DNA from: [Phialemoniopsis] sp. UDSM-2020
Taxonomy: Eukaryota; Ascomycota; Sordariomycetes; Thyridiales; Thyridiaceae
NCBI GenBank assembly: GCA_018873225.1
Contig: JAEILZ010000001.1
Coordinates: 1,426,001-1,490,000, forward strand
DNA length: 64,000 nucleotides
Direction: 5' to 3'
Positions 46,101 through 59,000 of this stretch are shown piece after piece; within the stretch, counting starts at the first letter, position 1, and the number at the start of each line of letters is the position of its first letter. Position numbers and translations under genes: made by a program. The notes beneath the pieces were generated by a model. It was not told the DNA's origin. It saw only the letters and a program-made list of their open reading frames with translations, and did not search any database.

Positions 46101-48628
46101 ACATCCTTTTCCATCTTGCCCATGATTTCGGTCTTGTGTCAGCCACCCGCTGGAGTTAGGTTCCCAGCGCTGTGGTTCACCTGTGGTCGCTAGTCTTAGG
46201 TACCGAGCAACTATAAGCGCCATGGCACTTTCCGCACACGCTGTTTCTACATCTCAGGCCATCTTCGTCGGCCCAGACCTCGCTAGCTGGAGGAAGACAT
46301 CAAAGGGGACGCCGATACCGTACGAGTATTCGTGTGCCGGCTTCCGGATCCGTAGTGTGCTCCAAAAAGGCCATGTGTCCTAGTCTTGTGCACTTCGTAC
46401 TCGGTCTAGTACCGGCCCCGCGACGTCAACGCATTAACGACGGCGAAGGGCAACAGTGTCGGATCCTCGAGGTGCCTGGGTCCCATCCACGGACCCCTGT
46501 ACAAACTGCACAAAATGGTAACAACTACCGATGGGAATATATGCAATGCTGGGGCCATTCTGGAGCTTGTCGGAGAGCTTTGCCAGCTTGGTAATATTGC
46601 GGTGTGAAGGGGTGTGGGAGGTAGCGGCCCTCACTGGCTTCATGCCCACTTCTTTGTCGACATCACTGACGCGTTGCGAGGCCACGCCTTTTTAGCGAGA
46701 TCATCGTTGATGGGGGATGGTGAGGAGAAAGCGCTTTTGACTTTTTAGTCTCGCTCTCCCTTGCGTCGTCAAAGGCCTTCCCTGTTTTCCCCCCCTACAT
46801 AATGAGTGCCCGGCTCATGGCTTTGACGGCGGCGGCCCCGTCAGTCCCCAGTCTTGACCTGTCAAAACCCCCCATCAAAGTGGAGTGTTGGCTCAGTAAG
46901 GTTTAGGTGCACAAATGGACGCACAAGTCGTTTATGACGGAGCGTGGGAATGGATTAGGCTCACGCTTGTCAGATGCAAATCCGACAGGGATCGACCACC
47001 CTGGACGATCAACCGTTGAAGGACCAAGATTCAGAGGTTTGCTAGGGACCTTCAAGATCTGGTGCATCCGATGCAGATCCCCCCTAATTAGCACTGGCTG
47101 TTCTGCACAGACTTCAGCTTACCCACATGGCGAACCTGTCGAAAAGGAAGGGCAAGAGAGAAAAAAAAAGCAAAAGCAGAAAAACCACCACATTTGTGCC
47201 GGAATGTTCCCGCAGCAGCACCGAATCGCACTTTTCAACATCACCGGTATCGCAGGGGGGAATCGCCAGGATCCATGGACGGCCGAGGCTGAACCGCTGT
47301 ACCGCCGACGTCAGGACTCAGAGCGCTGCAGTCTTGACCAAGAATGTCTCTTTCATGTTTTTATCACCCACTCCGCCACACACACCCGGGAAGTGGGTAG
47401 CGAACAAACGACAAACGGCTTGGACCTGTCATTTCGATGTCATGTGGCGGCGCCTTGGGGGGCATCGGTCAAATACATGATCTGTCACTGCTCGGCGATG
47501 TTTGGCTGATCGTCGACCCGTTCCCTGTCATGCAGACGGGGTCCTTGGCAATTTAATACAGTCCGCGAGACGCATGTGTCCATTTTAATATAGTCCGTGC
47601 TGCGAGGTGGCCAAGCCTGCGATGTTATCATGCGCAGTCTGCCAGTCCATCTGGCTCTCTGTGGTCATCGAGAGGACGGTCTGGTGAGTATCCCGGGCCC
47701 TTTGCTTATTTTGAGTACCTCGCCTTTTTTTTCCTCTTTTTTTTTCGATCCAAACTCTCTGGCCTGACCATGGCGGCACATGCAGGGCAATTGCTCTTCG
47801 TCCAGTCGTCGGGTTACCCAAAACGGCGATAGGATTGTATTGTTTAAATTAATGAGGATTCTGCGGTCTGTCTTCGAAACAATGGCTAGGCTAACTCTGG
47901 TGGGCCGCTGTCAGAAGAGCGGGGGGACGGGCGCACTAGGCATGTAGGTAACGTGGGCATTTGCACACAGGAACCCTCAGCTTCGACCATCATGGCTGTA
48001 AGGTGTTGTCACCGAGATCTCTGGGGAGATTTGGCTGCATCCGCACTGTAGCCATCTGCATCCCGAGAGAGGAACTACAGACAGGACCGCACGTCGGAAG
48101 GGGTCTCGCATATGTTATGTGTCTTCTGGTGGGCGGACTCGGGTCCATCAAGATCTCCCGATCCTCAAGAGATTGGCGGTGTGCGTTGCACCGTTGCCCA
48201 TGCAAGACAAGACCTGCAGGCGGGCCACACTGTCGTTGTCCATTCTCTTCCAACAAGTCACAAACCGCCATCACAGGGTCTTGAGTCAACATGGTGTGCA
48301 CAGCTTTGTGTGGTCTGCAGCAAAGTTGAGGCGCGCAGGCCCAATCAACACGAGTGCCATCGAGGCGGACGATGCAAGTCAAGCCCGTGTAAGCTGGGTG
48401 GATGCAGATGACCGACCCGGTGACCGGGTTAAGGGCGCGGGATCGGGCTGAACGACCTGGTCGGGATCAAGCCGCCTTGACCAGCCATGCCAACGAACGT
48501 TTGGGGTCGCCCAACCTGGGAGGGTCTGGACCTCGGCACCATGTCAATAGTTCCACCTATAGTAGGTTCATGAGGGGGCGTCCATCTACTAAAATCAAGG
48601 AAACCGGTCAGTCGCGAGAACGCCCAGG

Positions 48629-48648
48629 AAAGCAAGCAAGCAAGCAAA
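48629..48648. repeat. (AAGC)n tetranucleotide repeat
   Basis: About four tandem AAGC units, then a diverged AAAC. Confidence 0.8.
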
Positions 48649-49172
48649 CAATCCCTGGCACAGAAAGAGAGGGCGTCGCGACCGAACGATGATATAGGGA
48701 CCGACGCAATAGAACGGAGAGGAGGTGGTCGGTGCACCGGTATTTGCGTGGGATGAATGAACCCTTGAAGTGGGATCCATCCTGGACCTTGTTCCCATGT
48801 CGGACCAGCGACTTCGCTGTTCTCGTTCGCTTGCTTACGAATACAGGCGTGACAGGGTGCAGACCCTGCTCTCGCCCTGGTCTTGCATTCTCTCTTGGTC
48901 CGCTTGTGGAATCCCTGGTCCGTATCCAATATGCCTCCTCCATAGGAAGTAGTTCGTGGGGAAATTACATCGCGGCAATGTCCTGGTGGAGGCCCTTTAG
49001 GTGACAAAGGGCTGACAAGAGCAAACAATAGCCCATCAGGAAGTTTCAAGGCCACAGGCGTGAATGGGGGGAGGCTGACTTGACACGAGCTTGACGAGCT
49101 GGCGTGGCCTCTGAAGGGTGGGGGAAACGCGGCGATCATCTCCATCTTGACTGGCGCTAGTGTCTCGTCAAT

Positions 49173-52100
49173 CTGTCAACCAGCAGAATGGCTTTTCGCC
49201 TGAGAGTCTGTGCATAATCCACTTCCTCCACAATTGCGTTACCAAATCTTGCACATCATCGTTTTGTACATTTACACAAAATTGAGGAATATCCAAATCC
49301 CATCCATGCCAATCTCAGATTTCCCAAATTTGACTGGGTCAGCTCTCCCTTAGCCCACCACCCTAGTCAAGCACCGCCGCCATTGACCCGTCTGATCCTT
49401 TCCACCATCCCTGTCCCGTGAGGTCCATTCTTTCTTTCTTTGGCAGTTTCATGACGGTCTGCTCCATACAAATGTACTTGTGTACATGCGTTGGCGCTCA
49501 ATAATCGTCTTCAAGTACCCTTCTTACGGCATAGTGCAACACGTGCAGGCATTACGTGCACCATGGACTGAACTACCCTGCGATTCCTCTGAATATGGGT
49601 CCGATCTTTGCTTCCCCTGTGTCTCACTGAGATCGAAGGGGTTTGTCAAACAAAATCAAATCACCACAGAGAAGGGCTCGCTGTCTTGAAGCTAGGGGAT
49701 GACGTTGTGTTCTTTCAGCTCTGTCCTCCCTCCACCAAGCGCCCACCTATTAGATACCTGTCAAACCAGCCGGGCGTTTCCTTGGTTGGGCGGTTTCCGT
49801 TTCGCACGCGAGTGACAGTGTTCTTAGCCAGGTTCCAGAAGGAAACTTAGTGCAGTTTCGGCGCCTTGCTCCGTGACATTCTAGCGCTCTGGTTGGCGAC
49901 TGGCTCAGCCGTCATCCGTTGATCCTTAACCCACGAGGCTGCCACTAAAGGCTATCCTGACGATAGTGTCCCTGCTAAACTCGCTAGGTGGTCTCATCTT
50001 CACGGCATAGAATTGGACAAAGCGTATGTATTCCCTCTCATCAGGGTTTTCTGGATTGAACGAAGTAGGACACCATCATTGACGCATGGTTGGGTGCACG
50101 GTATGAAATCCATGTCTACATACTACCTCACTACTAGTCCATCTGTGATCGAGGAGCGAGATCAGAGCATTGGACTAACTAACGGGGACTGTTAGCTATG
50201 AGTCTTTTACGATACCTGGTGCTTGGCGCTGCTCAGTCCGGGACCGAGGAAGTGGATAAGCCGTCATTGGGATTAGGCCCATGCACAAATCTAGTCCTCA
50301 CAAAGTACGTACATACGTGCGTATGGAGATACCTTTGGAGAACAGCTACCCAGGTTCTCTAGGGGGAATCATGCATTTACACGAGGCAATTGAATGATAC
50401 CCCTTGAATTTTTCCCATTTCCTGTTCTTCGTCTCGCTGCTCTGCTGGACAGGCATCCATGATTATGGAGCAGGTCCTCTTTCCATTTTCAGACAGGTAC
50501 ATACTCGTGTATATGCAATGTCAAGGTTTATCGTTGCGACCGGTCACCTCGACCCCCAATCGTACCTTTTTATTCTACCTGCAGGTTCAGACCTAGCACC
50601 AACGTTTCTCACACCCGCATTCATGTACTAAGGTAGGCAGGCCTTTGTGACACCCGGCACAGTCTACGAAGAATTGTCACCATTCATATTTCTGACTAGG
50701 ATCCGACACTACCGAGAGAGGGTTCTGGATTGCCCATGTGCTCTGCAAATATTATATGCTAGGGCTACTATTGCGCGGTAGTGAAAGCCCTTGCAAAGCT
50801 CCATCAAGCTGGCACACGCATTTGCCTGACTCGCAAGCCCTGCTGGAAAGGGCAAAGGGCCAACGGCTGACCGCGGACCCCCCTTTGAAGCACACCAGGG
50901 GCTCCACCGGCGTCGGCTGGCTCGAGCGTTGGACCAGGGGTACCCCTGAAGACAGATGTGGACCCCCTGCCTGGGGCTCTCGAGACGCGTACGGAACCTG
51001 CCGCTTGTCACGTGGCTAGCTTCCGTTATGTCAGATGCCAAGCGCCGCTGCACCGTAACGAACTGACAAGAGGGGACCAACACCATGCAACCTTGGGGAG
51101 CTATGACGACGTCTTGGCATTCACCAAAACCAAGGCCCAGCCACTTCCGAGCTCTGTGTTGATTGATCATAATTGCCCGAGACCAACAACTCAGAATACG
51201 GAAGGCCACATTGACTTTTATTTCCAAGGTGGTGGTTGCGGCTCTGTCTCCCGCTTGGGGCTAGATCGTCATGCAGTTTGTGCAACGAGCCCTTTCGGGT
51301 CCAAAATAACATCATGGCTAGTATCAAACGCTTCAACGCCACACCAGTCCGAGGTGGACCATTTTAGGCGAGAGCATTTCGTGGCCATTCATTAACGAGG
51401 CTGGCAAATCAATATGTATCTGTGGGCAAGCCGAGATCTATTTTTACGAGGCTGCCAATCATTACCTCTTTTCTGAGGACTGGAGTCTGTATCATGATCG
51501 ACACCAACCGGTGTGAATGTGCGGCCAACCAGGACCCTTTCTTCACCTGGTATCTCGACGCCCACGATATAAAAGCAGCATTAGACAGGGCAAATTGGTA
51601 AAGAAGTGGAGATGGTAAATGTCCAGAATACTCCTATGCATGACTTGACAGGCTTCGACAAATTTTTGCCCTGTTTGCCCCAGCCAGCCAAGACTCTGCC
51701 TCTCCCGACTACGTTGTCTCGCAACGGGGCACCGACGACAATTGCCGTGATGTGATCCCCTAATACACAAAACAGGGTTGTCAGAGCAGATAACTTGCCT
51801 GCCCATAGGTGTTCGCGGCCCACAGACGCTGTGCTAATATTGAGATGTGTCTGGATCCAGTCTCTAAATCAGAATATCACCGCCACCAGAACCATGTCTC
51901 AGCATGCTCTTGGCTTGCCTTGCCGTATTATTGGATATTGGACTTTCTTCATTAACAGCTCTTTACTTCTTACAGGCATATGGCAAACGACCTCCGAGGC
52001 TCACTAGTTGCACCGAGCTTATATCATCTTGTGACAATGACTGCAAGCCAAGGGCTGGCCGAGGTCAGACCGTGCAACTTGGGGCATGGTATTTTCTCCC

Positions 52101-55100
52101 TCGTGACCGCTGTTTGCAGGTTGCTGCTTTAAAGTCATGGGGCTCACCGGAAAGAGGAAGGGAGCGCCTTGTATTGGATAGCCAGTCAACGATATGATCA
52201 AGTTTCATCGTAACGGGGATGGGCACCCAAACTCCCTTGCAACTCGACAGCCAGAGTTTTCAACGCTCACGAGAGACGCTGTTGAAAGGATTTCGTAAGT
52301 GTGGGCTGCTTCTGCAGAGGCCCTTTGACGACCGGGGTTTGCAGACACACACTTCTCGCTCTTTGCTGCCTCTAACAATATAGGTAAAGTAAATAGTCGA
52401 TGAATGATGAGTGATCTTGATGCTCTCCTGCTCCAGCCCCATCAGGAAGATGAGGTCATCGCTTGACACTGCCACATCTAGACTAGAGAAGGAAATGAAC
52501 CGGGAGGGAAGGTCGCGAGCAGGCAGGCTTCTGCAAGGCAGGTACCGTATGTTGCAGGTCTATTTACCGCAGCAGACGCCCCTGCCTTTTCCCCATCAGA
52601 GATAGTGTGATGTGGGTGGGAAGGAGAAAGGTGCAGCTTCCGAGATTGAACCGTGACGGAAGGAGCATGGTTGAATCCGCTGTCGGGGGTTGCCCTCTTG
52701 GGAGTGGGACGGAAGGAGAGGAATGAGAGTCGGTCTGCGCCTGCCCACCCATATGCCACCCCTGCAGCCCCAGATGTCGAGGGTCGTCATGTCGGGTCTT
52801 GCCCGCACGGACAGCTGTCCATCTCCCCTTTTACCCTGTCAAGCCTGTTCGCTTTGTCAATCCGTGATCTTCACTCTCTGCGCTTCTGCTGCCTCTATTC
52901 CATTTATATGAACTTTCTGTGGGACCAGACTGGGTCACTCCACACACGAGCCCGGCCGCGGCAGCAGATCTACAGACGCGGAGTCGAGGCACTTGAAGAA
53001 TTTTCTCCACCAGGCAGAGAAAAGTCCAAGTCCCGGGCTTCATAACCTGCCCTTTGGGGCCTCTCGTTTACCACATTGGGCCAGGCGTTGGCCATGAAGC
53101 GCCTATTGGCATGATGCAGGGCGTCTTTGGGGCCTGCGCAAGTGCTGATGAGGTTCTGCAAGCACGTCAATAGCCCCGACGTCAAGCTTGATGAGCCCCT
53201 ACCGAGCATTGGCGAGAGGATGCAGAGGCCACGCCGCCTAGCCGCTCTCTCACAAGGGCAATAACACACCTGTCAAAACCAGCTCAGCCAGTCAGGCACA
53301 CTGCTCTGGTTGGTTGCTCGGCCCGGCAGGTTGGCTCTGTTCTACGTACCTGTCAAGAGACGCCATCCACTACCCCGTTCGGAAGGACCCTTGCTGTCGT
53401 CTAGTTGACATGCCTTCGCGCGAGGCCGGGGCACCCTAAAGGTGAGACTTGGCGAGCTGGGATGGTAGCCAAGCTTGGCGAAACAACACCTATCAAAACC
53501 TGCACTGACGAAGCCAAGGGGCGGGTCCATTTGAGCAAGTTAAACCTGGTCGGGAACGTCGTGCGCCGAGTGCAAGCTTACTCCACGCGTCTCCACCTTG
53601 GGGGGAAGTTTTCGAGAAAGAAAAGGCAAGGTATTTTAAAGGGGACGAGCTTTTCCCGCTGACACAAGCAAATCCACATCTTTGATCAGCTTTCGCAGAC
53701 CACCACATGCAGGAAAGCCACATTTGGAGAATCCACTTTGTCTGTGATGTTGTCATGGGCTAGGTGGCCTTTCTGGACTGGTGCTGCCGCGCCGCAAACT
53801 TTGTTCTCGCTATTCCCGACCCGCCAGCCCTCGACAGCGTGCGTGCTCTCTGTTGCCAAAAGTACGCTCTGATAAGAGGCCTCGAACCGCGGCATCCTCC
53901 ATCAGCTAAAGTCTCAGCTTGTCACCGCAGGGCTTGACACCGACATAAGCCCGAAACGTCACGGCCTATTAGTCTTTCCGTCAGTGCCCGTCACAGGCCG
54001 CACTAGGTCGTGTCAAAGAACTGCCAGCCACGCACCACGGTTGACCTGCCTCTCTAGTCGATGATGCTAAGACAGGTTGGTTCCTGGTAAGATCAGGCAT
54101 TTCTTGCATGCTGGGGTATCGAAGGTAATCACCGTCTCCACCCAATACCTACCTGCTTCGAACATCCGTGCATACAATATACACCTACACCGGTGGTATT
54201 CTGACATGGGCTAGACTGCATATTAGACCCGGTCCAGCAAGCCGCTGCTGGTCGTCCGTATCTGCCATTGTACTTGTATCGAAACAACGATGAAGACAAA
54301 ATGGGGTAGGTGCTCCGTTTCCCCTTCGTAATCTGTACCCACTGTGGGCTTTGACTCGGTTGTTCCGTCTTGAAAGGGATATCGATTTCAAACTCTGGAG
54401 GTGTATGGCCCCGATTTCCCGCCAACCGTCACTGCAGGACACCCTGATCCACAGCGGCTCTGTCTCCAGGGGCGGTGGGAACCCTGCCTGTCAGATGCCA
54501 AATCTGCCCATCAAAGACCCATCACAGACAGGCGTGTACGAAGTACGTGGACAGCCTGCACATGCGCTGTCTGGTGTAAATGGTGTTCACAAGCGCGCAC
54601 GGCACACCTCTTTGCCTTGCTATTCCGAGACCCCAACCGTTGAGATATGTGCCTTATTACCCTCATTCGTCCGTCGTCCTCTGAGAGACGTCACCAGCAC
54701 CGTTTTGTGAACCCTTGTCTCATTTGGTGGCTGTCAAGGGATTTCCCGATGCACTCATGGTTACCCCCTGGTCATCGTCTTGCCTTCCAGACCCGCCTAG
54801 TGATCTTTGAAACAAACAATCGAACCATCGTCGGGTGGGAGGATCTGGGCGATGGCTAGCTGGGGGATTTCACTGCCACATCTGCCCATTGGCAGGCGAA
54901 TCGCATCTCTGAATACTGCTTGATTTCAGGGCCTACCAGGACCACGGTTGCGGCATGTTCCTAGCATGTGACTCTTTCAAGTCCCGCTGGGAGATTGGCA
55001 ATCTTTCCATCCCCAGTACACACCCAGCAAGGCTGGTGTGGACCTTGGGGTCTAGTCACCGGCTGACGATGTTCCAATATTAGCTGTTGACGTTTTACGA

Positions 55101-55630
55101 ACAAACCTGGACCTTGCTGGGCGAGGCCTGGACACGAAGAGTTGTGGAGGTTGGCACTCTCCGGTTGAAGTTGGAGTAGATCCTGCATTCTCGCTTGTCA
55201 GTGCTAAGCGAGAGCTGTTGAACCAAACTATGGCCGGACCTGGTTCGCGAGCACGGCTCAATCTGTTCTAGTAAGATCGTGATCAAAGGCCGGTTTTTCT
55301 TGGGTTGCAATTGCCTCAACCACCCTCTCTTCCTTGGCAGGACGTCTGTGCCAGCCAAGACTTGCAGCGTCACTTGGGGGTTGGTCTTGGGGTCGCATCG
55401 ACTCGCACTCCTCACTAGACATGCCGACCCGGGGCCACACACGATGCAACCGTGGAGTTTTCCAGGCACCGCACGCGCGCCGTTGATGCTGCCAAAGGCT
55501 TATTGCTCGACATGTCAGGGTCGTTGGTGCGTGCGGCAGCCACTGGCGGTTCCGGACCGCCCTCCAGCGTTATCAGAAATTAATCTATCTGGCTCTCTTA
55601 CCAAGTTTGGTACCCACGGAGATCTGTCAA
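49173..55630. promoter_or_regulatory. Cluster of CTGTCAA sites upstream of the TALE homeodomain gene
   Basis: Eight copies (both orientations) lie at 49173, 49758, 51645, 52836, 53270, 53350, 54731 and 55624. Four continue into a shared tail, CCAGC. The TGTCA core is the known recognition site of TALE homeodomain proteins such as TGIF, so feedback control of the neighbouring gene is a reasonable guess. Binding is inferred, not shown. Confidence 0.3.
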
Positions 55631-56070
55631 CCAGCATTGCGTGCCCACTCGAACCAGACTTTGGCAGTGCAGGGCATCCGGAAACCTGGGATGACATGCC
55701 GGCGGTCACCCAGGGAAAATAGATGAAGTGCATACGTACTCCCCGTTTCACACGGACCCCGCGACGGGGTTTCCTTTTCCATACCGTGATGATAACATCA
55801 AGAGTTCCGAATGTCTGTTTTGCACAGTATGCAAGTAAGATGTATAGAGAGATAAATTTGTTTAGCAAGGATAGCTTGCCTCCGTGCGCTGTCATTTCCC
55901 GTATCCAACGCCAATTGGTATAAACCTAGCTAACCGGTCCGTAATGAGACGTATATCCCGCTTCGTTTCCCAAAATGCAAATCAATCATATATATACAAA
56001 GCGAAATAGATAGGCCCGCCTCGAATGGGCTCAGAGACGGACATATACGACCGGAAGGTCAGAGTCCTTA

Positions 56071-59000
56071 TCACTTGTTGCGTTGCAGCAGCTTCCAGAA
56101 GCGGCCGTCCTTGACGGCCCTTCGGTGCGCGTCGCTCAAGTCTCCCGCCTTCTGAAAGGCAGGGTCGTTCCGTAGTTGCTCGTCCTTGGGGTCGATGTCG
56201 TCAAAGTCATCGGCCCCCGTCGTGGACTCGCCCGCCAGCTTGTCATAGGTGGTTGCCTGGTATGAATAGGGCGGCGCCGGTGTCCCTGGCGAAGGCGGCG
56301 AGTCGTCGTCGTTGGCGCCGCCCTTGCCCGCGACGCCTTCCTTTTGCATCTTCTCCAGGCCCTTGGCCAGCGGCTCGACGTACTGCGCCTTGGCGCCAAA
56401 GTCGTCGTCGTCGTCGTACTTGCTGCTGCCGTGACCCTTGCCCTTGGACATGCCCCTGCCCGAGGAGCGCTGCGCTGCGGCCGAGTCGCTGGTCCTCTTG
56501 CGGCTCTCCAGCCACGCCGCCGCCTCGGCAGCGATAGACGAGCGTTTAGCGGGAGCCACAGCGGTGGCTGCAGCTGCAGCAGCAGGCCGAAGTTTCCTGA
56601 CCTTGGTCACGAGGGCGGGAAAGCGGCCCTCAAATTCCGACTGCAGCTCGTACTGGTGTTGCTCGACGGCGCGCATCCGTTCAGCCTTTTTGGAGGGGAT
56701 CAGCTCCGTCGAGGGCACACGGTCCTCGTTCTCGAGCAGATGGACCCATTCGCTATAACGCTCTTGGTTCTGACGTGACTCATCCTGTGATTTCATCATT
56801 AGTGACAAACTTCCTTGACGTCTGTGCAGCAGCGTAGAACTGGGAACGAGACTTACTTGGGAGGGCGTGGCACGCTCGCGAAGACCGTCCACGTAGTCCT
56901 TTGCTCCCTGAGTCATCTTGTTGCCCGAGATGTACTTGTCGAATGAGGCAGAAAACTCGCGATAGTGGCCCTTGAGGATGTAGCACTGTCCTTCCCAGTT
57001 CTCCCGCTTGAACTGATCATACAGCGCATCGGCCACGGGGCACTCCCACGGGAACTCAACGACACGGTCATAGAACACGATGCATTTTGCGCTCTCCCAA
57101 CGGGAGAAGCAGCGCCTGCTTTGCTCATCGGTAAAGGCCATCTCAACAAGGTCGAGATCTGACCCTGCGTCGCGGACGAAAGCGAGGGGGACCCTTAAGT
57201 TGACAGCTCCGTGCACATGCGACTTTTCGAAGTCGGTTGGCGAGCGCAGATCAACGAGCAATACTTGATTAGAGGGGAATATCTCAAGAAGAGTATTCAA
57301 GTGGCCGGGGAGAATCATCTTGGCGCTGTCTTTGGCCTCAGGGCCATGGTCAATAGGACGAAGGTTCTGCAAATTATCATTCATCAGCTGTTGCTGACGG
57401 CGGTTGTGGAACCAGGCCTGTATCTCTCATTAGTTTAGGATGTGATGCTTTCTCTCAAAAGGGTACTTACGTCAATATCAGATAGCCTGACGCCAAGCGT
57501 AGATGAGAAGAACTCCATCACCGGGAATGTTGGGTGGTGGTGCTCTTCCTGGAAATATTCCTCGAGTCGGTCGACGACTTGGGATGACAGGCGTGGCCTG
57601 TTGACCCGTGAACTGCTACTGCTATCGTAGATGTCGCGGGTTTGCAGTGCCCTTTCCCTGGATGCCGACTGTTCAATGTCCCGTCGGCTGGAGTGGTATG
57701 GCATACCCATAGCCGCTGCCGGTGTAGTCATCTGTCTGTTCAGAAGATCGAGCGGGCGATCCGGAGGCAAGTCCATGCTGGACATCCCAGAGCCGGCATA
57801 TTCATGTTGACGCCTTGTCTGACGTAGTGTGTAGTTTTGGAGCTGATCCCTCAGATCAGCGGTCATTCCCGTTGGCGTGAGAGATCTTGAAGTCCTTTCG
57901 GACAACGTCGTGGCTGTAGAACCCCGCCTGTAGATGGAGTCCAGCCGGCCCCGTTCATCAGCAGGAGTATAAGTAGTCCCGGAGATGATTGATTGGCTAT
58001 CGTATTCAACCTCGTCTGTAATCTCCTCCTCGGCCTGCTCTCGAGAAGACTCGCTGGTTTTGATGAGGTTGTTTGAGCGGATGAAAGCGACGAACGAGCA
58101 AGCATGATCTTCAGGAAGGAGATCCCAAATCATCACTGGCATCGAAAGGAGCAGAAGTGTTGAGTGGCTCTTGAACACACCCTGGACTTTGACGTGCTTT
58201 GCCAGTGCTGGGAAGGCCGCGAGCCACTGTTCCCAGGCATTCAGGTCCAGTTGCTGGTTATCCTCCAGGGCCAGTGAGATCATAACATGGGGTTCATCTT
58301 CATTGGGCCCCGATACTTGTTCAGTCCAGGGCCCGCGTCCGCTGCCCTCGGCAACTTCAGCCTCTCCCCCCTCCCAAGGATCCTGTGGTGGCGACGGCGG
58401 TCGTGCATCGGCTGGGACCAGTCGGGTGAGCTCAATGCTGGGGGCCTTGTGGTTCGACGTCATCATGAAGTGCACTGGGGTCGACCTGGCTTCAAAGTGC
58501 TTCCCGTTGATCGTGATCGGCCTCGGGTGCTTTAGCCGCGCTAGAACCTCAGCATGCAGCATGGCAGCAGAGAAGGTTCGTATCCTCCATTCCTGAAGGA
58601 CCTCTATCAGGGCGTTCGTAAAGGAGTAACGTCCCGGGTCCGGGGCAATGGCATCCCAACTTGACGCTGATATCGTCTCGGTGATGGATTTGCCGCTCGG
58701 GAAAGTCGCACTCGCTGCACCCGCACAGCAGTCGAGAAGAACCAAAACATCCGACACGGAGCGCTCGAGCAGTGTCTGGATCGCCGACCATCTACGCAAG
58801 AGCATTAGAGCTACTGTGACAGAGGTCGTGAGCAGAACGACTTGTACTTACTGTAATGAAGGTGACCTGGGTTGGCGTGTTCTGATAACCCGGGTTAGCA
58901 CCTTCCAGGAAGAGGATTGTTCGCACTACTTACGCGCACCAAGTGCTCTGTCGCGACTCGTCTATCCGTGCGTGACCACCATAGTAGATGATGAACAGGG

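Larger units (their letters stand above)
41948..56070. other. 14.1-kb gene-free region upstream of the homeodomain gene
   Basis: It is the 5' side of the TALE gene and the 3' flank of the caspase-homeodomain gene. The first few hundred bases are probably its 5' leader. No other coding gene, tRNA, rRNA, transposon or RIP-like AT-rich block can be supported. The longest frames (48429-49145 minus, 46907-47509 plus) look random. It holds nine CTGTCAA-type heptamers (46859, 49173, 49758, 51645, 52836, 53270, 53350, 54731, 55624), a (GT)7 tract and an (AAGC)n tract. A long regulatory region or unannotated non-coding RNA are the likeliest contents. Confidence 0.55.

Noticed and set aside
46907..47509. 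200-codon plus ORF in the 14-kb region
   Set aside because: Composition like its non-coding surroundings; no motif. A frame of this length is expected by chance in so much DNA.
48429..49145. 238-codon minus ORF
   Set aside because: No domain, irregular composition, overlapped by equally long frames in other phases.
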